A stretch of DNA of 64,000 nucleotides, from the NCBI RefSeq assembly GCF_001659605.2, contig NC_035166.2, positions 21,617,225 to 21,681,224 on the forward strand, in the 5' to 3' direction. The notes below the pieces were generated by a model that was not told the DNA's origin, made no database searches, and saw only the letters and a list, made by a program, of their open reading frames with translations. Positions within the stretch are counted from its first letter, which is position 1. The number at the start of each line of letters is the position of its first letter. The position numbers and the translations under genes were made by a program. Of this stretch, positions 1-11,565 are shown one piece after another. The stretch is from Manihot esculenta (taxonomy: Eukaryota > Streptophyta > Magnoliopsida > Malpighiales > Euphorbiaceae).

Positions 1-390
1 TACTTTTAAAAATTTTAATTATTTGCTATTTGATTAATGTAATACTGTTGATTTTTAGAATTTGTGAACAATTAATCTGATTATCTGGTTATAAATCATT
101 ATTTGCTGGGTTGCTGAATTGCTTGTTCTTGTCATTGAACATTTCTCCATTTTTACTGCTGGGTTTGCTGGGTTGTGCAAATGTTAAGTAGTTTATTTGC
201 TAGTTTTTGTCATTGAATTGAATTTAAAAAATCAGGTTCGGGTATTGTGCGGATATTGTTAAACGGGTTTGGGACGGATTCGGATAATAAAATTAAAATA
301 TTAAACGAGTTTGGGATGGATTCGAGAATTGTATATATAATCGGGTTCGGGTTTGGGTACTCTCAATTTTACGGGTACCCTACCCGTTTA
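1..390. repeat. Degenerate GGGTTCGGGT-type dispersed repeat
   Basis: From about 235 the sequence repeats variants of a G-rich phrase (GGTTTGGGACGGATTCGG, GTTTGGGATGGATTCG, CGGGTTCGGGTTTGGGTAC) and ends with ACGGGTACCCTACCCG followed by TTTACATCCCTA. This resembles the ends of short non-autonomous DNA elements common in plants, but I cannot fix both termini or a target duplication. Positions 1-230 are AT-rich with no gene. Confidence 0.35.
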
Positions 391-470
391 CATCCCTATC
401 CACCCACCTGGTTATCTAAATAAAAATTTCCATCCCTATCCACCCACCTGGTTATCTAAATAAAAATCTC
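391..470. repeat. 40-bp tandem duplication (two copies)
   Basis: Positions 391-430 and 431-470 are the same 40-bp unit, beginning CATCCCTATCCACCCACCTG, with one visible mismatch near the end of the unit. It lies directly after the G-rich repeat. Positions 471-703 hold no gene I can support. Confidence 0.9.
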
Positions 471-703
471 CATCACCAGAGGTGGAGTTGAAGTTTGAAA
501 ACCCAGCTGGGAATAGTTCCACTCCACGTCCCCTCCTGCTTCATGTGCAAACATTGATTATTATCTGGTTGTGATCATGATCGAGGTGTCCCCGATCACA
601 TCCTTTTGTTATTCCAAAATCAAGTACCACCTTAGGACCCTGCAAGAATTAGACAACCCATATCATCAGCAGCATCAAACACTTAACAATAATAATTAAC
701 AGT

Positions 704-1202
704 TGATGACCGCTGTGTTTCTTCACTCCGGTCTAAGGTCAGACCCATTAGGGCAGCTCATAATCTGAAGGCTTCTAGGCCCCTTCCAAGAACCAGATCC
801 AGTCCATTCTGTTCAAAGACAGGGCTTTAGTCCGTTTCTTCAAAACAGACCGGCTTAGCTCTTCCGGCCCGATGGACATATCCTCTCCGGGCCTCGTCTC
901 AACCTCATCCCCAGGCCTAGCTCAGAATCAGGAAGGAGTTCAGCCCCTTCGCCTTGTGGGACCATCCGCATGCGCACCCGAGGAGAATCAGGGGCCGTTA
1001 CGCATTGGACAAAGATCTGATTCTCTCGTACGTCTGTATCAACGTAGCAGGGACAGGTGGTCCAATGATACACATTCTGCTAACACGTCACTAGCAGACA
1101 AAAGGAAACATATAAAAGGAGAAATACTCTCCTCTAGGTCTAAGCTTTTTCAGTTTTACAGAACCCATTGTAAAACCCTATTTTCTGGATCTTAGATCAT
1201 CA
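704..1202 (+). repeat. 5' LTR of outer element
   Basis: This direct repeat (499 bp, TG...CA) has its partner at 20765-21263. A TATA box (TATAAAAGGA) lies at 1111-1120, with the expected transcription start a few tens of bases downstream. ORFs inside it on both strands are by-products of its composition. Confidence 0.97.
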
Positions 1203-1204
1203 AT

Positions 1205-1222
1205 TGGCACCGTCTGTGGGAA
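1205..1222 (+). other. Primer binding site of outer element
   Basis: TGGCACCGTCTGTGGGAA begins two bases after the 5' LTR, the standard place for a tRNA primer site. This type of sequence is common in plant Gypsy elements. I do not assign the tRNA. Confidence 0.75.
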
Positions 1223-1281
1223 CGAAGGAGATCTTTTCATCGCCGGAGTTCCACTCTCACAAATACCCACTGAGATCCACA

Positions 1282-2600
1282 ATGGCTAACCACAACGAAA
1301 ACAACGTCACTCCAAATGACCTGAGCTCTGCCCAAGAGGGGCAGCAGTTCTCCTTTTCTAGTCCTACAACGCCAAACAACCAAACACCAATCCCTTTCAA
1401 CCCCTCGCCAAGCCTGGCGGGGAATGCTTCCGCCGCTACCTTGTCCAACCAAGACCTTCAAACCATGGCCCTCCAACTACAGAGCACCGCTCACTGGTTG
1501 GGGCAGATAATACAGCAATGGGGCCTTAGCACCCCCGCAAACGTGTCACCAGTGATAGAAGAACCCCAGACTAACGAACCTCAGCCTACCTTTAACCACC
1601 CCAGAACTGTCAGCCAAGAAACCGGAGACGGGAGGAGGAGAGCCGGAGAAGAGGAAGAGCCGGAAGCTTGAGTTCATGGAAGGAGGGTGAGGGAGCTGAT
1701 AGAGAATGATGAAGTCGATAGCTACTCCGCCGGAACCACCGGAAGAGTGGGGAGCGAGACATGGGAAGAGGAGGGCCGCCAGGAGAGGAAGCCCAGGCGG
1801 AAAGGGGAGAGTGTAGACCAGAAGTTGCAAAAGATGAGAGAGCAACTCTTAGCCGAGCTAGGAACGAAGGATCAAAACCAGGCCCTCCTGCCTACCTCTT
1901 CACCCTTCTCGAAGTGGGTGCAGCAAGAGACTGTCCCCAAGAAGTTTATGATGCCGCCTATGGCCGCATACGACGGGGCTGGGAACCCCAGGGAGCATGT
2001 CTTGAACTACAAGACTTTCATGGAGCTGCAAACTTTGTCAGATGCCCTGATGTACAAGGTATTTCCTACGACGCTCTCGGGGCCAGCATGGGCGTTGTTC
2101 AACAGCCTTGAGGCAGGAAGTATTAGTAGCTTTGGAGATCTGGCCACCTGCTTCATTAGCCGGTTTATCGCCGGGGTGCCCGCAGATAGGAAGATGAGTT
2201 ACCTGGAGACGGTCAGACAGAGGAGAGACGAATCACTCAGGGAATACGTCGCCCGTTTCAACACGAAAGCCTTGCAAATTTCTGAGCTCGATGAAGGAAG
2301 GGCTGTAAAAGCCATGTAGAAGGGGACGACCTCAGCCGAGTTCTTTGGTTCATTGAGCAGGAAGCCTCCGACCTCACTGGCCGAGCTAATGAAGCGGGCT
2401 GAAAAATACATAAGGCAGGACGATGCCTTAGTGACAAGCAGGTTCGCCAAAGGAGCGACAGATAAAGGGAAAGCACCGGAGGAAGGAAGGCCGGAGAAGC
2501 ACGAGAAAAAGCATGGCAAGAGACCTGAGCCTTACAGACAACCCTGGGATCGAAGGGACCAAAGACCTCCTCCTCGGGTCTCAGAACAAAGGTCACTCCC
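1282..2600 (+). pseudogene. Outer element gag, broken
   Basis: The likely start is the ATG at 1282; the frame is open further upstream but only into the leader. The frame stops at TGA 1669-1671, continues in the same frame, stops again at TAG 2317-2319 and continues to about 2590. There a frameshift, near a C6 run at about 2597-2602, moves the reading to the frame of protease and pol. The region around 1920-2280 reads as a typical plant retrotransposon Gag core, with a TLSGPAWALFNSL stretch and a YVARFN stretch. Both stops could derive from cytosine-to-thymine changes, as expected of a methylated silent element. Gag would form the particle that packages element RNA. Confidence 0.85.
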
Positions 2601-2603
2601 CCC

Positions 2604-3988
2604 GTGGGTTTTGGAAACACCGACCCCCTCAACGTCTCTAGAACCGAAGTGCTCATGGCCGTCCAGGACAAGGAGTTCCTCCAATGGCCTAGGCCTATGA
2701 AAACGGAAGCAAGCCAGCGAGATCCTGACAAATATTGTCAATACCATCGTACACACGGCCACGACACCAATAACTGCTTCCAGTTGATCACAGAGATCGA
2801 AAGGTTGATAAAAAGAGGGCACCTCAAGAACTTCGTGAGGAAACCGGAGGGACAGAGGCCTCAGCCCAATCCGGCAGCACAAGTGCCAAGGAAGACAGGA
2901 ACTGGACCGGTGAATGATGGGACTAGTGGGACCATCAACATGATTGTTGGGGGAACAGGAGGTCGGATGAGCCGTAGGGGAAAAAAGAGGAGTCGAGAGG
3001 GAGAGAGCAGCAGCGCCGAGGTCATGCAGGTAGTCGAGCACTCTCCAGTAACCATCACCTTCTCTCCGGAGGATGCCCAGGGTGTTCAGATGCCCCATGA
3101 CGACGCCCTTGTCGTTGAAGCCATCATTCACAACTATCGAGTCAAGAAGATTTTAGTGGATGATGGGAGCAAGGTGAACTTATTACCCTACCGGGTTTTC
3201 CAACAGATGGGAATCCCCAAGGAACAGCTAGTTCGGGATCAGGCACCGGTCAAGGGGATTGGAGGGGTACCAGTACCCATAGAAGGGAAAGTGAAGCTGG
3301 CTCTCACCTTAGGCGAAGCACCAAGAACTCGCACCCATTATGCGGTGTTCTTAGTGGTCAAACTCCCGTTGAGCTACAACGCCATCTTGGGGAGACCTAC
3401 ATTGTTTGACTTCGAGGCGGTCACCAGTATCAGATATCTGGCATTGAAGTTCCCAACTGAGGAAGGAGTAGGAGTAGTCCGAGGAAGCCAGGAGGAGGCG
3501 AGAGCAGTATACTTAGCCATAGTGGCGGAGCCGAGCTCGGCGGTAGAGAGACTCGACTCAGAGGTGTTAGAGGTCAGGGACGAGGAGAAAGAAACCAGAA
3601 CAGAGCCAGTCGGAAAACTGGAGACTTTTCCTTTATCAGAAGCAGAGACAGATAAAATCTTCAGTCTCAATGCTAGCCTCACTGAAGAACAAAAAACTGA
3701 AGTCATGACCTTGATCCGAGGCCACGCATCGAGCTTCGCCTGGAAGCCTTTTGACATGCTCGGGATTGACCCTGAGGTGATGACCCATAAGCTAAACGTT
3801 CTCTCCGACGCCAGACCGGTAAAGCAGAAGAAGAGGGTGGTAGGAAGGGAGAAGCAACAGACCATCAGGGAGGAAGTGCAGAAGTTAGAAGAGGCAGGCT
3901 TTATTAGGGAAGTCATGTACCCGCAGTGGTTAGCAAATCCTGTATTAGTCAAAAAAGCCAATGGCAAATATAGGATGTGCATAGATTT
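2604..3988 (+). pseudogene. Outer element Gag C-terminus, protease and start of reverse transcriptase, cut by insertion
   Basis: This frame opens before 2604. It first encodes the Gag end with a Cys/His motif (YCQYHRTHGHDTNNC), then an aspartic protease (active-site region ILVDDGSKVNLL near 3150-3185), then the N-terminal part of reverse transcriptase with KKRVVGREKQQ, LVKKANGKYRMCIDF and the usual plus-strand order. The coding sequence breaks at 3988, where the nested element is inserted, and resumes at 13791. The frame as listed runs on 37 nt into the nested LTR to a chance stop at 4023-4025. Confidence 0.92.
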
Positions 3989-6213
3989 TGTAACGACCAG
4001 AAAATCGGACCGCTACCGGCGCTAGGATCCGGGTCGACTTAAGGCCGCCGGGACCCGTAGCAAGCCTGACATAAAACCTGTGAACCTGTATAATCCCATA
4101 CATGATCAACAACATGCATAAAAATTAAAACTTTTCTTTCCATGAATATCAACCAAACTCAACCTGTGCATAAACATAAACATAACTTTGATCCCTCTGT
4201 GTGATCTCATCTGTGCCCCAATGGGAAACATAACATCTGTTGAGTTGGTTTACATAAACATCATCAATATCTCTAAGATCATGTATTAAAAAAGGGGTAC
4301 AACATTCTATGGTCAAGCACACACTAACATCCATAAACCTCATTACATAACTATACTGTACTTTTACATTACAATTTGATCATGTCCATTGCTAGCTATT
4401 ACATAAACATGACTTCTTTACTCTATCCGGACTCCCGCACTATACTGCACCTGCAATCCTGGGGGTAAAGGGAGAGGGGTGAGCTAAAAGCCCAGTGAGT
4501 AGAGCTAGTAAAACACATTAACACTATGCTCAAATGGAATGCATCATAACACAAACAATTCACATAAGGGTTGGGTGAACTTGTCACCAATTAGTCCAAG
4601 TTAACTCTGTGCCAGGCCGTAGCATGGGGTCCTGGTCTTCCTGTCATACATACATTACTTACCATTATCCCAGGGCCTCCTCTGGGCTCCTGGTCTTCGA
4701 GTCCACTATCGTGCCAGGCCGTAGAATGGGGTCCTGCACTTCCCTTACTCTGTGCCAGGCCGTAGAATGGGGTCCTGGTCTTCCTGTCTTGGACTAAATG
4801 GGTCATCCAACATTCACCCACATCAACAACAATAGATGCAATGCGACATATTCGTGAAACTAATGCAATCATCCTATTGCATAATCATGATGCATGAAAC
4901 ATGATAAAACATTTAATTTTAAAAGATTAAGTTTAGTCCTACTCACCTCTGGCTGACTCTGACAACACCGAAACAGCTGAACTCACTGCTGGGGTCCTCG
5001 GTTCCTCGGGTCCGAACCTACACAGGTGGACTCAAATGAGGGACCAAATACACCTGAACATAACTATAAACTACTCCCCAAAAACCCCCTAAAACATCAT
5101 GAAATAATCACATAGAGATACGCATGAAATGGCTGAACAGGGCACTTTCGGCGGCAGGTTCGGCGGCCGAAAGTCCTGGACAGAGACGAAACTCAGGTAG
5201 GTTCGGCGGCACTTTCGGCGGCCGAAAGTCCCAGACAGAGACGAAAGTCTCTTTTCGGGGGCAACTTCGGCAGCCGAAAGGCCTGCCTCCCCAGCCATGT
5301 TCGGCGGCCGAAAGTGCCTTCGGCTGCCGAACCTGGTTTCTGCCAAAGGGCAGAAACTTGGCTCCTTTGTGCATTTTAGCCTCCAAACTCACCAATCATG
5401 CATATACCTCACTTAAAACATGCATACAAGATCCTAGGGGCCTCAAACAAGCATATACTCCAACTACAACACTTCAAACATACTCAAACATGCCACATTG
5501 CTCAAGAATCACATAAAACCTAACATAGCTCAACATATACCCTAACATGCATTCTACCCCTTAAAACTTCATAAAACTTGTTTAAATCATACATTGAGCT
5601 TAAGATCGGCTCTTACCTCTTGAAGATCGAGGGTTGAGGAGATCTAAACTTGGAGATGGGAGAAGTTCTAACTTTTGGTCTCCAAGCTCCAAAACTCGTT
5701 CTAAGCTCAAAGATCTTCAAAACCAAAGTTATAAACTTGTAAAGATCATGGAAAAGGAAGGAAAAACTCAAGATTGGGGAAGGATGACGGAATGCTCACC
5801 TTGGCCGAAATGGGGAGAAAAAGCTCGCCCATTTTCGGCTAAGGGACCCTTTTATAGTGGCTGGCCAGACCACGTTCGGGGGCCGAATGTGCCTCCGCAT
5901 CCATGCAATGTTCGGCGGCCGAACTTGACTTTCGGCGGCCGAACATGGACTTCCCTCACTCATGCTTTCGGGGGCCTAACGTGCCTCCAAAACGCATGCA
6001 TGTTCGGCGGCCGAACTTGACTTTCGGCGGCCGAACCTGGGTTTTCCTCCAAAGACTTTTTCATGCAAAAACTCATTCAATTTCATACTCAAAATCATAA
6101 AACACATTAAAACATTTTTATAAAACATGATTCTACCCTTCTAGAGGTCTCCGACATCCGAGATTCCACCGGACGGTAGGAATTCCGATACCGGAGTCTA
6201 GCCGGGTATTACA
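3989..6213 (-). repeat. 3' LTR of nested element
   Basis: 2225-bp direct repeat of 11566-13790. It contains about 13 copies of a short CpG-rich inverted motif (TTCGGCGGCCGAA and variants) in two clusters, 5146-5340 and 5870-6040, and a shorter tandem motif around GTGCCAGGCCGTAG at 4610-4790. All ORFs here are frame readings of these repeats, not genes. Confidence 0.97.
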
Positions 6214-6226
6214 TTCTCCCCCCCTT
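6214..6226 (-). other. Polypurine tract of nested element
   Basis: On the minus strand the 13 bases before the 3' LTR read AAGGGGGGGAGAA, the expected plus-strand primer for reverse transcription. Confidence 0.88.
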
Positions 6227-6311
6227 AAGAACATTCGTCCCCGAATGTTCCTCAACTAACACATGCATAGCAAATAACATAACATACACATAAAACACAT
6301 AGAGACTAACC

Positions 6312-8420
6312 TTAAAAGAGATGAGGGTATTGCCGGAGCATAGACTCCCGTGTCTCCCAGGTGCATTCTTCCAGATTGTGGTGGTTCCAAAGGACCTTCA
6401 CCATCGGGATTTCCTTGTTTCTTAGTTTTCTGATCTGGGTGTCTAGGATCCGTACTGGCTGCTCAACATAGGTTAGATCCTCTTGGATCTCCACATCAGG
6501 CTCACTAAGAACCTTGCCCGGATCTGACACGAACTTTCTCAACATCGAAACATGGAAAACCGGATGGATTCTTGCCATAGAAGCAGGTAAATCCAGCTTG
6601 TACGATACATTCCCAATCTTTTGCAAGACTTCGAAGGGTCCGATGTACCGCGGAGCCAGCTTACCCTTCTTCCCGAACCGAACCACTTCTTTCATTGGAG
6701 ACACCTTGAGCAATACCAGATCCCCCTCCTGAAACTCTACTAGCCTTCTGCGGATGTCTGCATAACTCTTCTGTCTACTTGCAGCTGTCTTGATTCTTTC
6801 TCTGATCATGGGCACCACCCTGCTGGTGATCTCTACTAGCTCGGGTCCTGCTAAGGACCTCTCTCCTACCTCTTCCCAGCAAACAGGTGATCTGCACTTC
6901 CTTCCATATAAAGCTTCATATGGAGCCATCCCGATGCTAGCATGATGACTGTTATTGTAGGCAAACTCCACCAAAGGTAGATGCTGCCTCCAAGAACCGC
7001 CAAAGTCCAGCACACACATTCTGAGCATATCCTCTATGGTCTGGATGGTCCTTTCTGATTGTCCGTCCGTCTGTGGGTGGAAGGCAGTGCTAAAATCCAA
7101 TCTAGTACCCATGGCATCCTGCAGACTCCGCCAAAACCTGGAGGTGAACTGGGGCCCTCTATCTGACACTATAAAAACAGGAACCCCATGCAGTCTGACG
7201 ATCTCATCCACATATACCTGCGCCAACTTGTCCACAGAGTAGCCACTCCTGACAGGGATGAAGTGAGCAGATTTGGTGAGTCTGTCCACAATCACCCATA
7301 TGGAGTCCAATCTGTTGGACGTCGCCGGTAACCCCACTACGAAGTCCATAGCTATATTCTCCCATTTCCACTCTGGAATAGGTAGTGGGTTAAGCATTCC
7401 AGCCGGCTTCTGATGTTCCAGCTTCACCCTCTGACACACTTCGCAGGCTGACACAAACTGTGCCACTTCTTTCTTCATAGCTGGCCACCAATAGACTTTC
7501 TTCAGATCTTGATACATCTTGGTGGCTCCGGGGTGTATGCTGTATTTTGCATTATGAGCCTCTCTCATAATGTCTCCTTTTAGCCCAATGTCATCTGGTA
7601 CACACAATCGACTCCCATAGCGGAGGATCCCCCTATTGTCGAATCTGAACTCACTGTCCTTGCCTGACTGAACAGTCCTGGCAATCTTCACTAATTCTGG
7701 GTCCTCATGCTGTTTCTGAGCCACCTGCTCCAGAAACACGGGTGTCACTTTCATCTGAGCGACCAAGGCACCTGTACCAGATAACTCCATCTGTAGACCT
7801 TCCTCAATGAGCTTGTAAAACTCCTTCACCACTGGTCTCCTCTCTGCCGTGATGTGGGATAGACTGCCTAGTGACTTCCGGCTTAGGGCGTCTGCCACAA
7901 CATTCGCCTTACCCGGATGATACTGGATCTTGCAATCATAGTCACTCAGCAACTCTACCCATCTCCTCTGTCTCAAGTTCAAATCCCTCTGACTCAAGAT
8001 GTACTGCAAGCTTTTATGATCTGTGAAGATCTCACATTTTACCCCATAGAGGTAATGCCTCCACATCTTGAGTGCAAAGATTACTGCTGCCATCTCAAGG
8101 TCATGTGTGGGGTAATTCAACTCATGCTTCTTCAGTTGCCTAGAAGCATAAGCAATCACCCTCTCATTCTGCATAAGCACACAACCCAGTCCCACGCGGG
8201 ACGCATCACAAAAGACTGTAAAGTCCTCACCACTAGATGGCAGAGCTAAAACTGGTGCTGAAGTCAACCTCTTCTTGAGCTCTTCAAAACTCTCCTCGCA
8301 CTGGTCGGTCCACAGAAACTTCTGACTCTTCCTGGTTAGTCTGGTCAGAGGAGCTGCTATCTTTGAGAAGTCCTGAACGAACCTCCTGTAGTAACCTGCC
8401 AAACCCAAGAAACTCCTGAT
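6312..8420 (-). pseudogene. Nested element RNase H, integrase and chromodomain
   Basis: A 698-codon open frame that begins just after the reverse transcriptase thumb ([19 protein letters not shown]). Domains in order: RNase H (FTVFCDASRVGLGCVL, FTDHKSLQYI, NVVADALSRK), the HHCC zinc domain of integrase (H...H and CEVCQRVK), the integrase core (DFVVGLP, VSDRGPQFTS and the HPQTDGQSER stretch with the catalytic Glu), then a C-terminal region ending in a chromodomain-like fold (EQPVRILDTQIRKLRN, then WETRESMLRQYPHLF). The chromodomain is thought to direct integration to marked chromatin. The frame is open to its stop but is separated from the upstream reverse transcriptase by a frameshift at about 8417-8424. 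Confidence 0.92.
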
Positions 8421-9876
8421 CTGTCACTGAAGTGGGTCTAGGCCAGTTAGCCACAGTCTCTGTCTTCTTGGGGTCTACCTCAATCCCATTCTCTGACACT
8501 ACATGCCCCAAGAACGAAATGCTCCTCAGCCAGAATTCACATTTAGAGAACTTGGCATACAAGCCATGTTCCCTCAAAGTCTGCAAGACCAACCTCAGAT
8601 GATGGACATGCTCCTCTGCATTCCTGGAATACACTAAGATATCATCTATAAAGACAATAACGAAGTGATCCAGGTACTGGCTAAACACTCTGTTCATGAG
8701 ATCCATGAATGCTGCAGGGGCGTTAGTTAACCCGAACGGCATCACAAGGAACTCAAAATGCCCATATCTGGTCCTGAAAGCTGTCTTTGGTACATCCTCT
8801 TCCCTGATCCTCAACTGATGGTACCCCGATCTCAGATCTATTTTGGAGAAACAACCCGCTCCTGCTAGCTGGTCGAATAGATCGTCGATCCTTGGCAATG
8901 GGTACTTGTTCTTGGTAGTGACTTTGTTCAACTGTCTGTAGTCGATACAAAGTCTAAGGGATCCATCCTTCTTTCTCACAAACAACACTGGAGCACCCCA
9001 GGGTGAGGTACTCGGTCGGATGAAGCCCTTGTCTACCAACTCCTGCAACTGCTCCTTCAACTCTTTCAATTCTGCTGGCGCCATCCTGTAGGGAGGGATA
9101 GAGATCGGTCTGGTTCCAGGCATCAGTTCTATCTCGAACTCTATCTCCCTAGCAGGTGGTAAACCTGGCAGTTCGTCTGGGAACACATCTAAGAACTCTC
9201 TAACCACTGGCACCGAGGCGGGCTCTCTAACCTGACTATTTAGCTCTCTCACATGAGCCAAATACCCCTGACATCCCCTCCTAAGCAACCTACGAGCATG
9301 AAGAGCTGAGATCATACCTCTAGGTGTACCCCTCCTGTCTCCTCTGAAGACAACCTCAGATCCATCCTGACCTCTGAACCTGACTACCTTGTCCCTACAG
9401 TCCAAGGTAGCACCATGGGTAGATAACCAGTCCATCCCTAGAATGACGTCAAAGTCTGTCAAATCTAGAACCACAAGGTCGGCGGACATGCATCTTCCCT
9501 CAACAAAAACTGGACTACACTGACAGACTGACTCTACCACTGATGGATCACACTTGGGTCCACTGACCTAGAGAGGACACTCTAACCCAGAAGTCATCAG
9601 ACCTAACCTCCCCACGGCTCTCGGAGCAATAAAAGAATGAGATGCACCAGGGTCCATCAATGCATATACATTCGAACATCCAATGACGAGATTACCTGCC
9701 ACCACGGTGTTGGATGCGTCTGCCTCCTGCTGTGTCATTGTGAAGATCCATGCTGGGGCTGATGGACCTTCACCTCTGAAACCCGCTGAAGAAGAGGCTG
9801 CTCCTCTCCCTCTGCCTCTGCCACTGGCCTGAGTCATGGCTGGAGCTGCTGGCTGCGCTACACTGCCTGAAGCTGT
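8416..9876 (-). pseudogene. Nested element protease and reverse transcriptase
   Basis: The frame is shared with gag and continues after the gag stop. The protease active site reads ALMDPGASHSFIA, then a TAG at 9568-9570 interrupts, then the reverse transcriptase follows with [28 protein letters not shown], the catalytic FIDD at 8641-8652 and [11 protein letters not shown]. Near 8417-8424 the frame is lost relative to the downstream RNase H, best explained by a 2-bp loss. The catalytic residues themselves are present. The minus-strand ORF that seems to start at 9540 begins with GTG and is simply the part after the TAG. Confidence 0.9.
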
Positions 9877-11292
9877 CTACTGGGACTGAGCCATCGGGGC
9901 CGCTCTTGGACAATCTCGAGCTAAATGCCCCTCCTGACCACATCTAAAACAAGCGTTCGTCCCAAAACGACATACTCCCTTGTGTGGCCTGCCACACCTT
10001 GCACAAACTGCATTATCCGCACCAGAGCTTGAGCCACTCCCAAATCCCAGACTAGACTTGACCTTATTCCAGAACTTATTCTTCTTACCCTTGGGTTTAC
10101 CCCATCTCTTACTGCCTGAAGCTGCTGCACTCAAGGTAGAGGGATCTAACCTTCCCCCTCCCGGAGTTTTAGAACCAGAAGCTTGTGCCACTGTCTGTTT
10201 GACTGTCCCCTGAACGATGGCACTAGCCTCCATTCTCCTAGCCATGTCTACTATGGCATGAAAACTCTCTCTATCTGCTGACTGTACCAAGGAGGAATAC
10301 CTGGGATGGAGCTTCATGATATACCTCCTCGACTTTTTCTGGTCTGTGCTAAGGTCTTGCCCTGCAAATGGCAGCAACTCCATAAACCTGTCAGTATATT
10401 CGTCTACACTCATGTCATCAGTTTGCCTCAACTGTTCGAATTCTATCATCTTCAATTCCCTTGAACTATCAGGGAAAGCCCATCCTGCAAACTCGTTTGC
10501 AAACTCTTCCCAAGTCATGCTGTCCACTCTCGGTTTCACGTAATTCTTGAACCACTCCCGTGCTTTCTTGCACTTTAGTGTGAATCCAGCCATTTGAATG
10601 GCTCTACTGTCATCCGCCCCTATCTCGTCTGTAATTGCCTTGACCCGCTCCAAGTACACGAACGGATCATCACCGGTTTCAAACTGGGGAGCACCCAGCT
10701 TCATATAGTCTGTCATCTTAACCTTGCTCCCACTGGCTGAGCTAGGTCTAGGTGGCTGAACAACTGGGGCTGCTGGTTCTGCAGGTGGTGGAGATGGTGC
10801 AACATTTTCTGAGGTAGGGTTTGCTGGATTTGGACAGTAGGGTGGAGGTGGATACATTGGGTACTGAGAGTATGGTGGGTATGGCATCTGTGTGGGATAA
10901 GGGGTGAAACTAGGGTAATCCGATGTACCTCCCACCGAATACCCGGGATGTTGTGAGAAATGTGGGTAGTGAGGTGGCTGTACAAATCCCGAGGCCTGAG
11001 TGCCTCCTTGGGATTCTCCCATTCCTTCTTCTGGCATACTGACTCCCAAACTGCCATCCCTCCTCTGTTCCACGTCCATATCATCCCCCATATCCTCTGA
11101 CGCTCCTCCCTGAACTGTTCCTCTGATTGACCTGCTTCTACCCAGATCCAAAGACCTTCTAGGGTCTCTTGCTATTCTGTCCCTGTTGGACCTGCTAGAC
11201 ATTGCCCTAGGCAATGCTGGAGGACGGGCGCTCATGCCCTCATCCTCAGGTGGTACTCCAGTCAATCTTGCTGATCGACGAGTTCCTCTCAT
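9877..11292 (-). CDS. Nested element Gag
   Basis: Starts at the ATG at 11292 (MRGTRRSARL); the frame stays open further upstream through leader sequence. The N-terminal third is rich in Arg, Pro and Tyr (many PYPP and YPMYPPPP stretches). The retrotransposon Gag core follows (MTDYMKLGAPQFETG, REWFKNYVKPR, MSVDEYTDRFMELLPFA), then a CCHC zinc knuckle (CFRCGQEGHLARDC, about 9908-9951). It stops at TAG 9877-9879. The same frame reads on into protease, so the stop may replace a sense codon in an originally continuous Gag-Pol frame. Confidence 0.9.
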   Translation of the reverse strand: MRGTRRSARLTGVPPEDEGMSARPPALPRAMSSRSNRDRIARDPRRSLDLGRSRSIRGTVQGGASEDMGDDMDVEQRRDGSLGVSMPEEGMGESQGGTQASGFVQPPHYPHFSQHPGYSVGGTSDYPSFTPYPTQMPYPPYSQYPMYPPPPYCPNPANPTSENVAPSPPPAEPAAPVVQPPRPSSASGSKVKMTDYMKLGAPQFETGDDPFVYLERVKAITDEIGADDSRAIQMAGFTLKCKKAREWFKNYVKPRVDSMTWEEFANEFAGWAFPDSSRELKMIEFEQLRQTDDMSVDEYTDRFMELLPFAGQDLSTDQKKSRRYIMKLHPRYSSLVQSADRESFHAIVDMARRMEASAIVQGTVKQTVAQASGSKTPGGGRLDPSTLSAAASGSKRWGKPKGKKNKFWNKVKSSLGFGSGSSSGADNAVCARCGRPHKGVCRFGTNACFRCGQEGHLARDCPRAAPMAQSQ

Positions 11293-11549
11293 CCTATTTT
11301 CTGAAAAACAGTGCACATCACAAGCAACATTAGCATCATATGGTTCATGTGGGCTCACATGAACCCTCATCACATACATCACATATCATAGCATATCATT
11401 AATGCACATGCATATTATCATGGCATTTCACATCATCATGCAAGACAGGACTCCTCATCCTATCCTAATGGACATGATCTTTCCTATTGTGCTTGACCTT
11501 CTATAACCTCTATGAGCCCGACACTCTAGGTCCGACCATATGAACCTAG

Positions 11550-11562
11550 GGCTCTGATACCA
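11550..11562 (-). other. Primer binding site of nested element (initiator Met tRNA)
   Basis: On the minus strand TGGTATCAGAGCC lies three bases inside the 5' LTR. It is the classic site complementary to the 3' end of initiator methionine tRNA. The 11293-11549 stretch between it and gag is leader with no other feature. Confidence 0.95.
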
Positions 11563-11565
11563 TTC

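Noticed and set aside
4149..6100. Several 60-130 codon ORFs on both strands, repeated at 11726-13677
   Set aside because: They lie inside the two LTR copies and read the repeated GGCGGCCGAA motif in different frames; no domain.
9540..9540. Start of a separate pol gene at 9540
   Set aside because: The apparent start is a GTG after an in-frame TAG; the frame is continuous with protease and gag.
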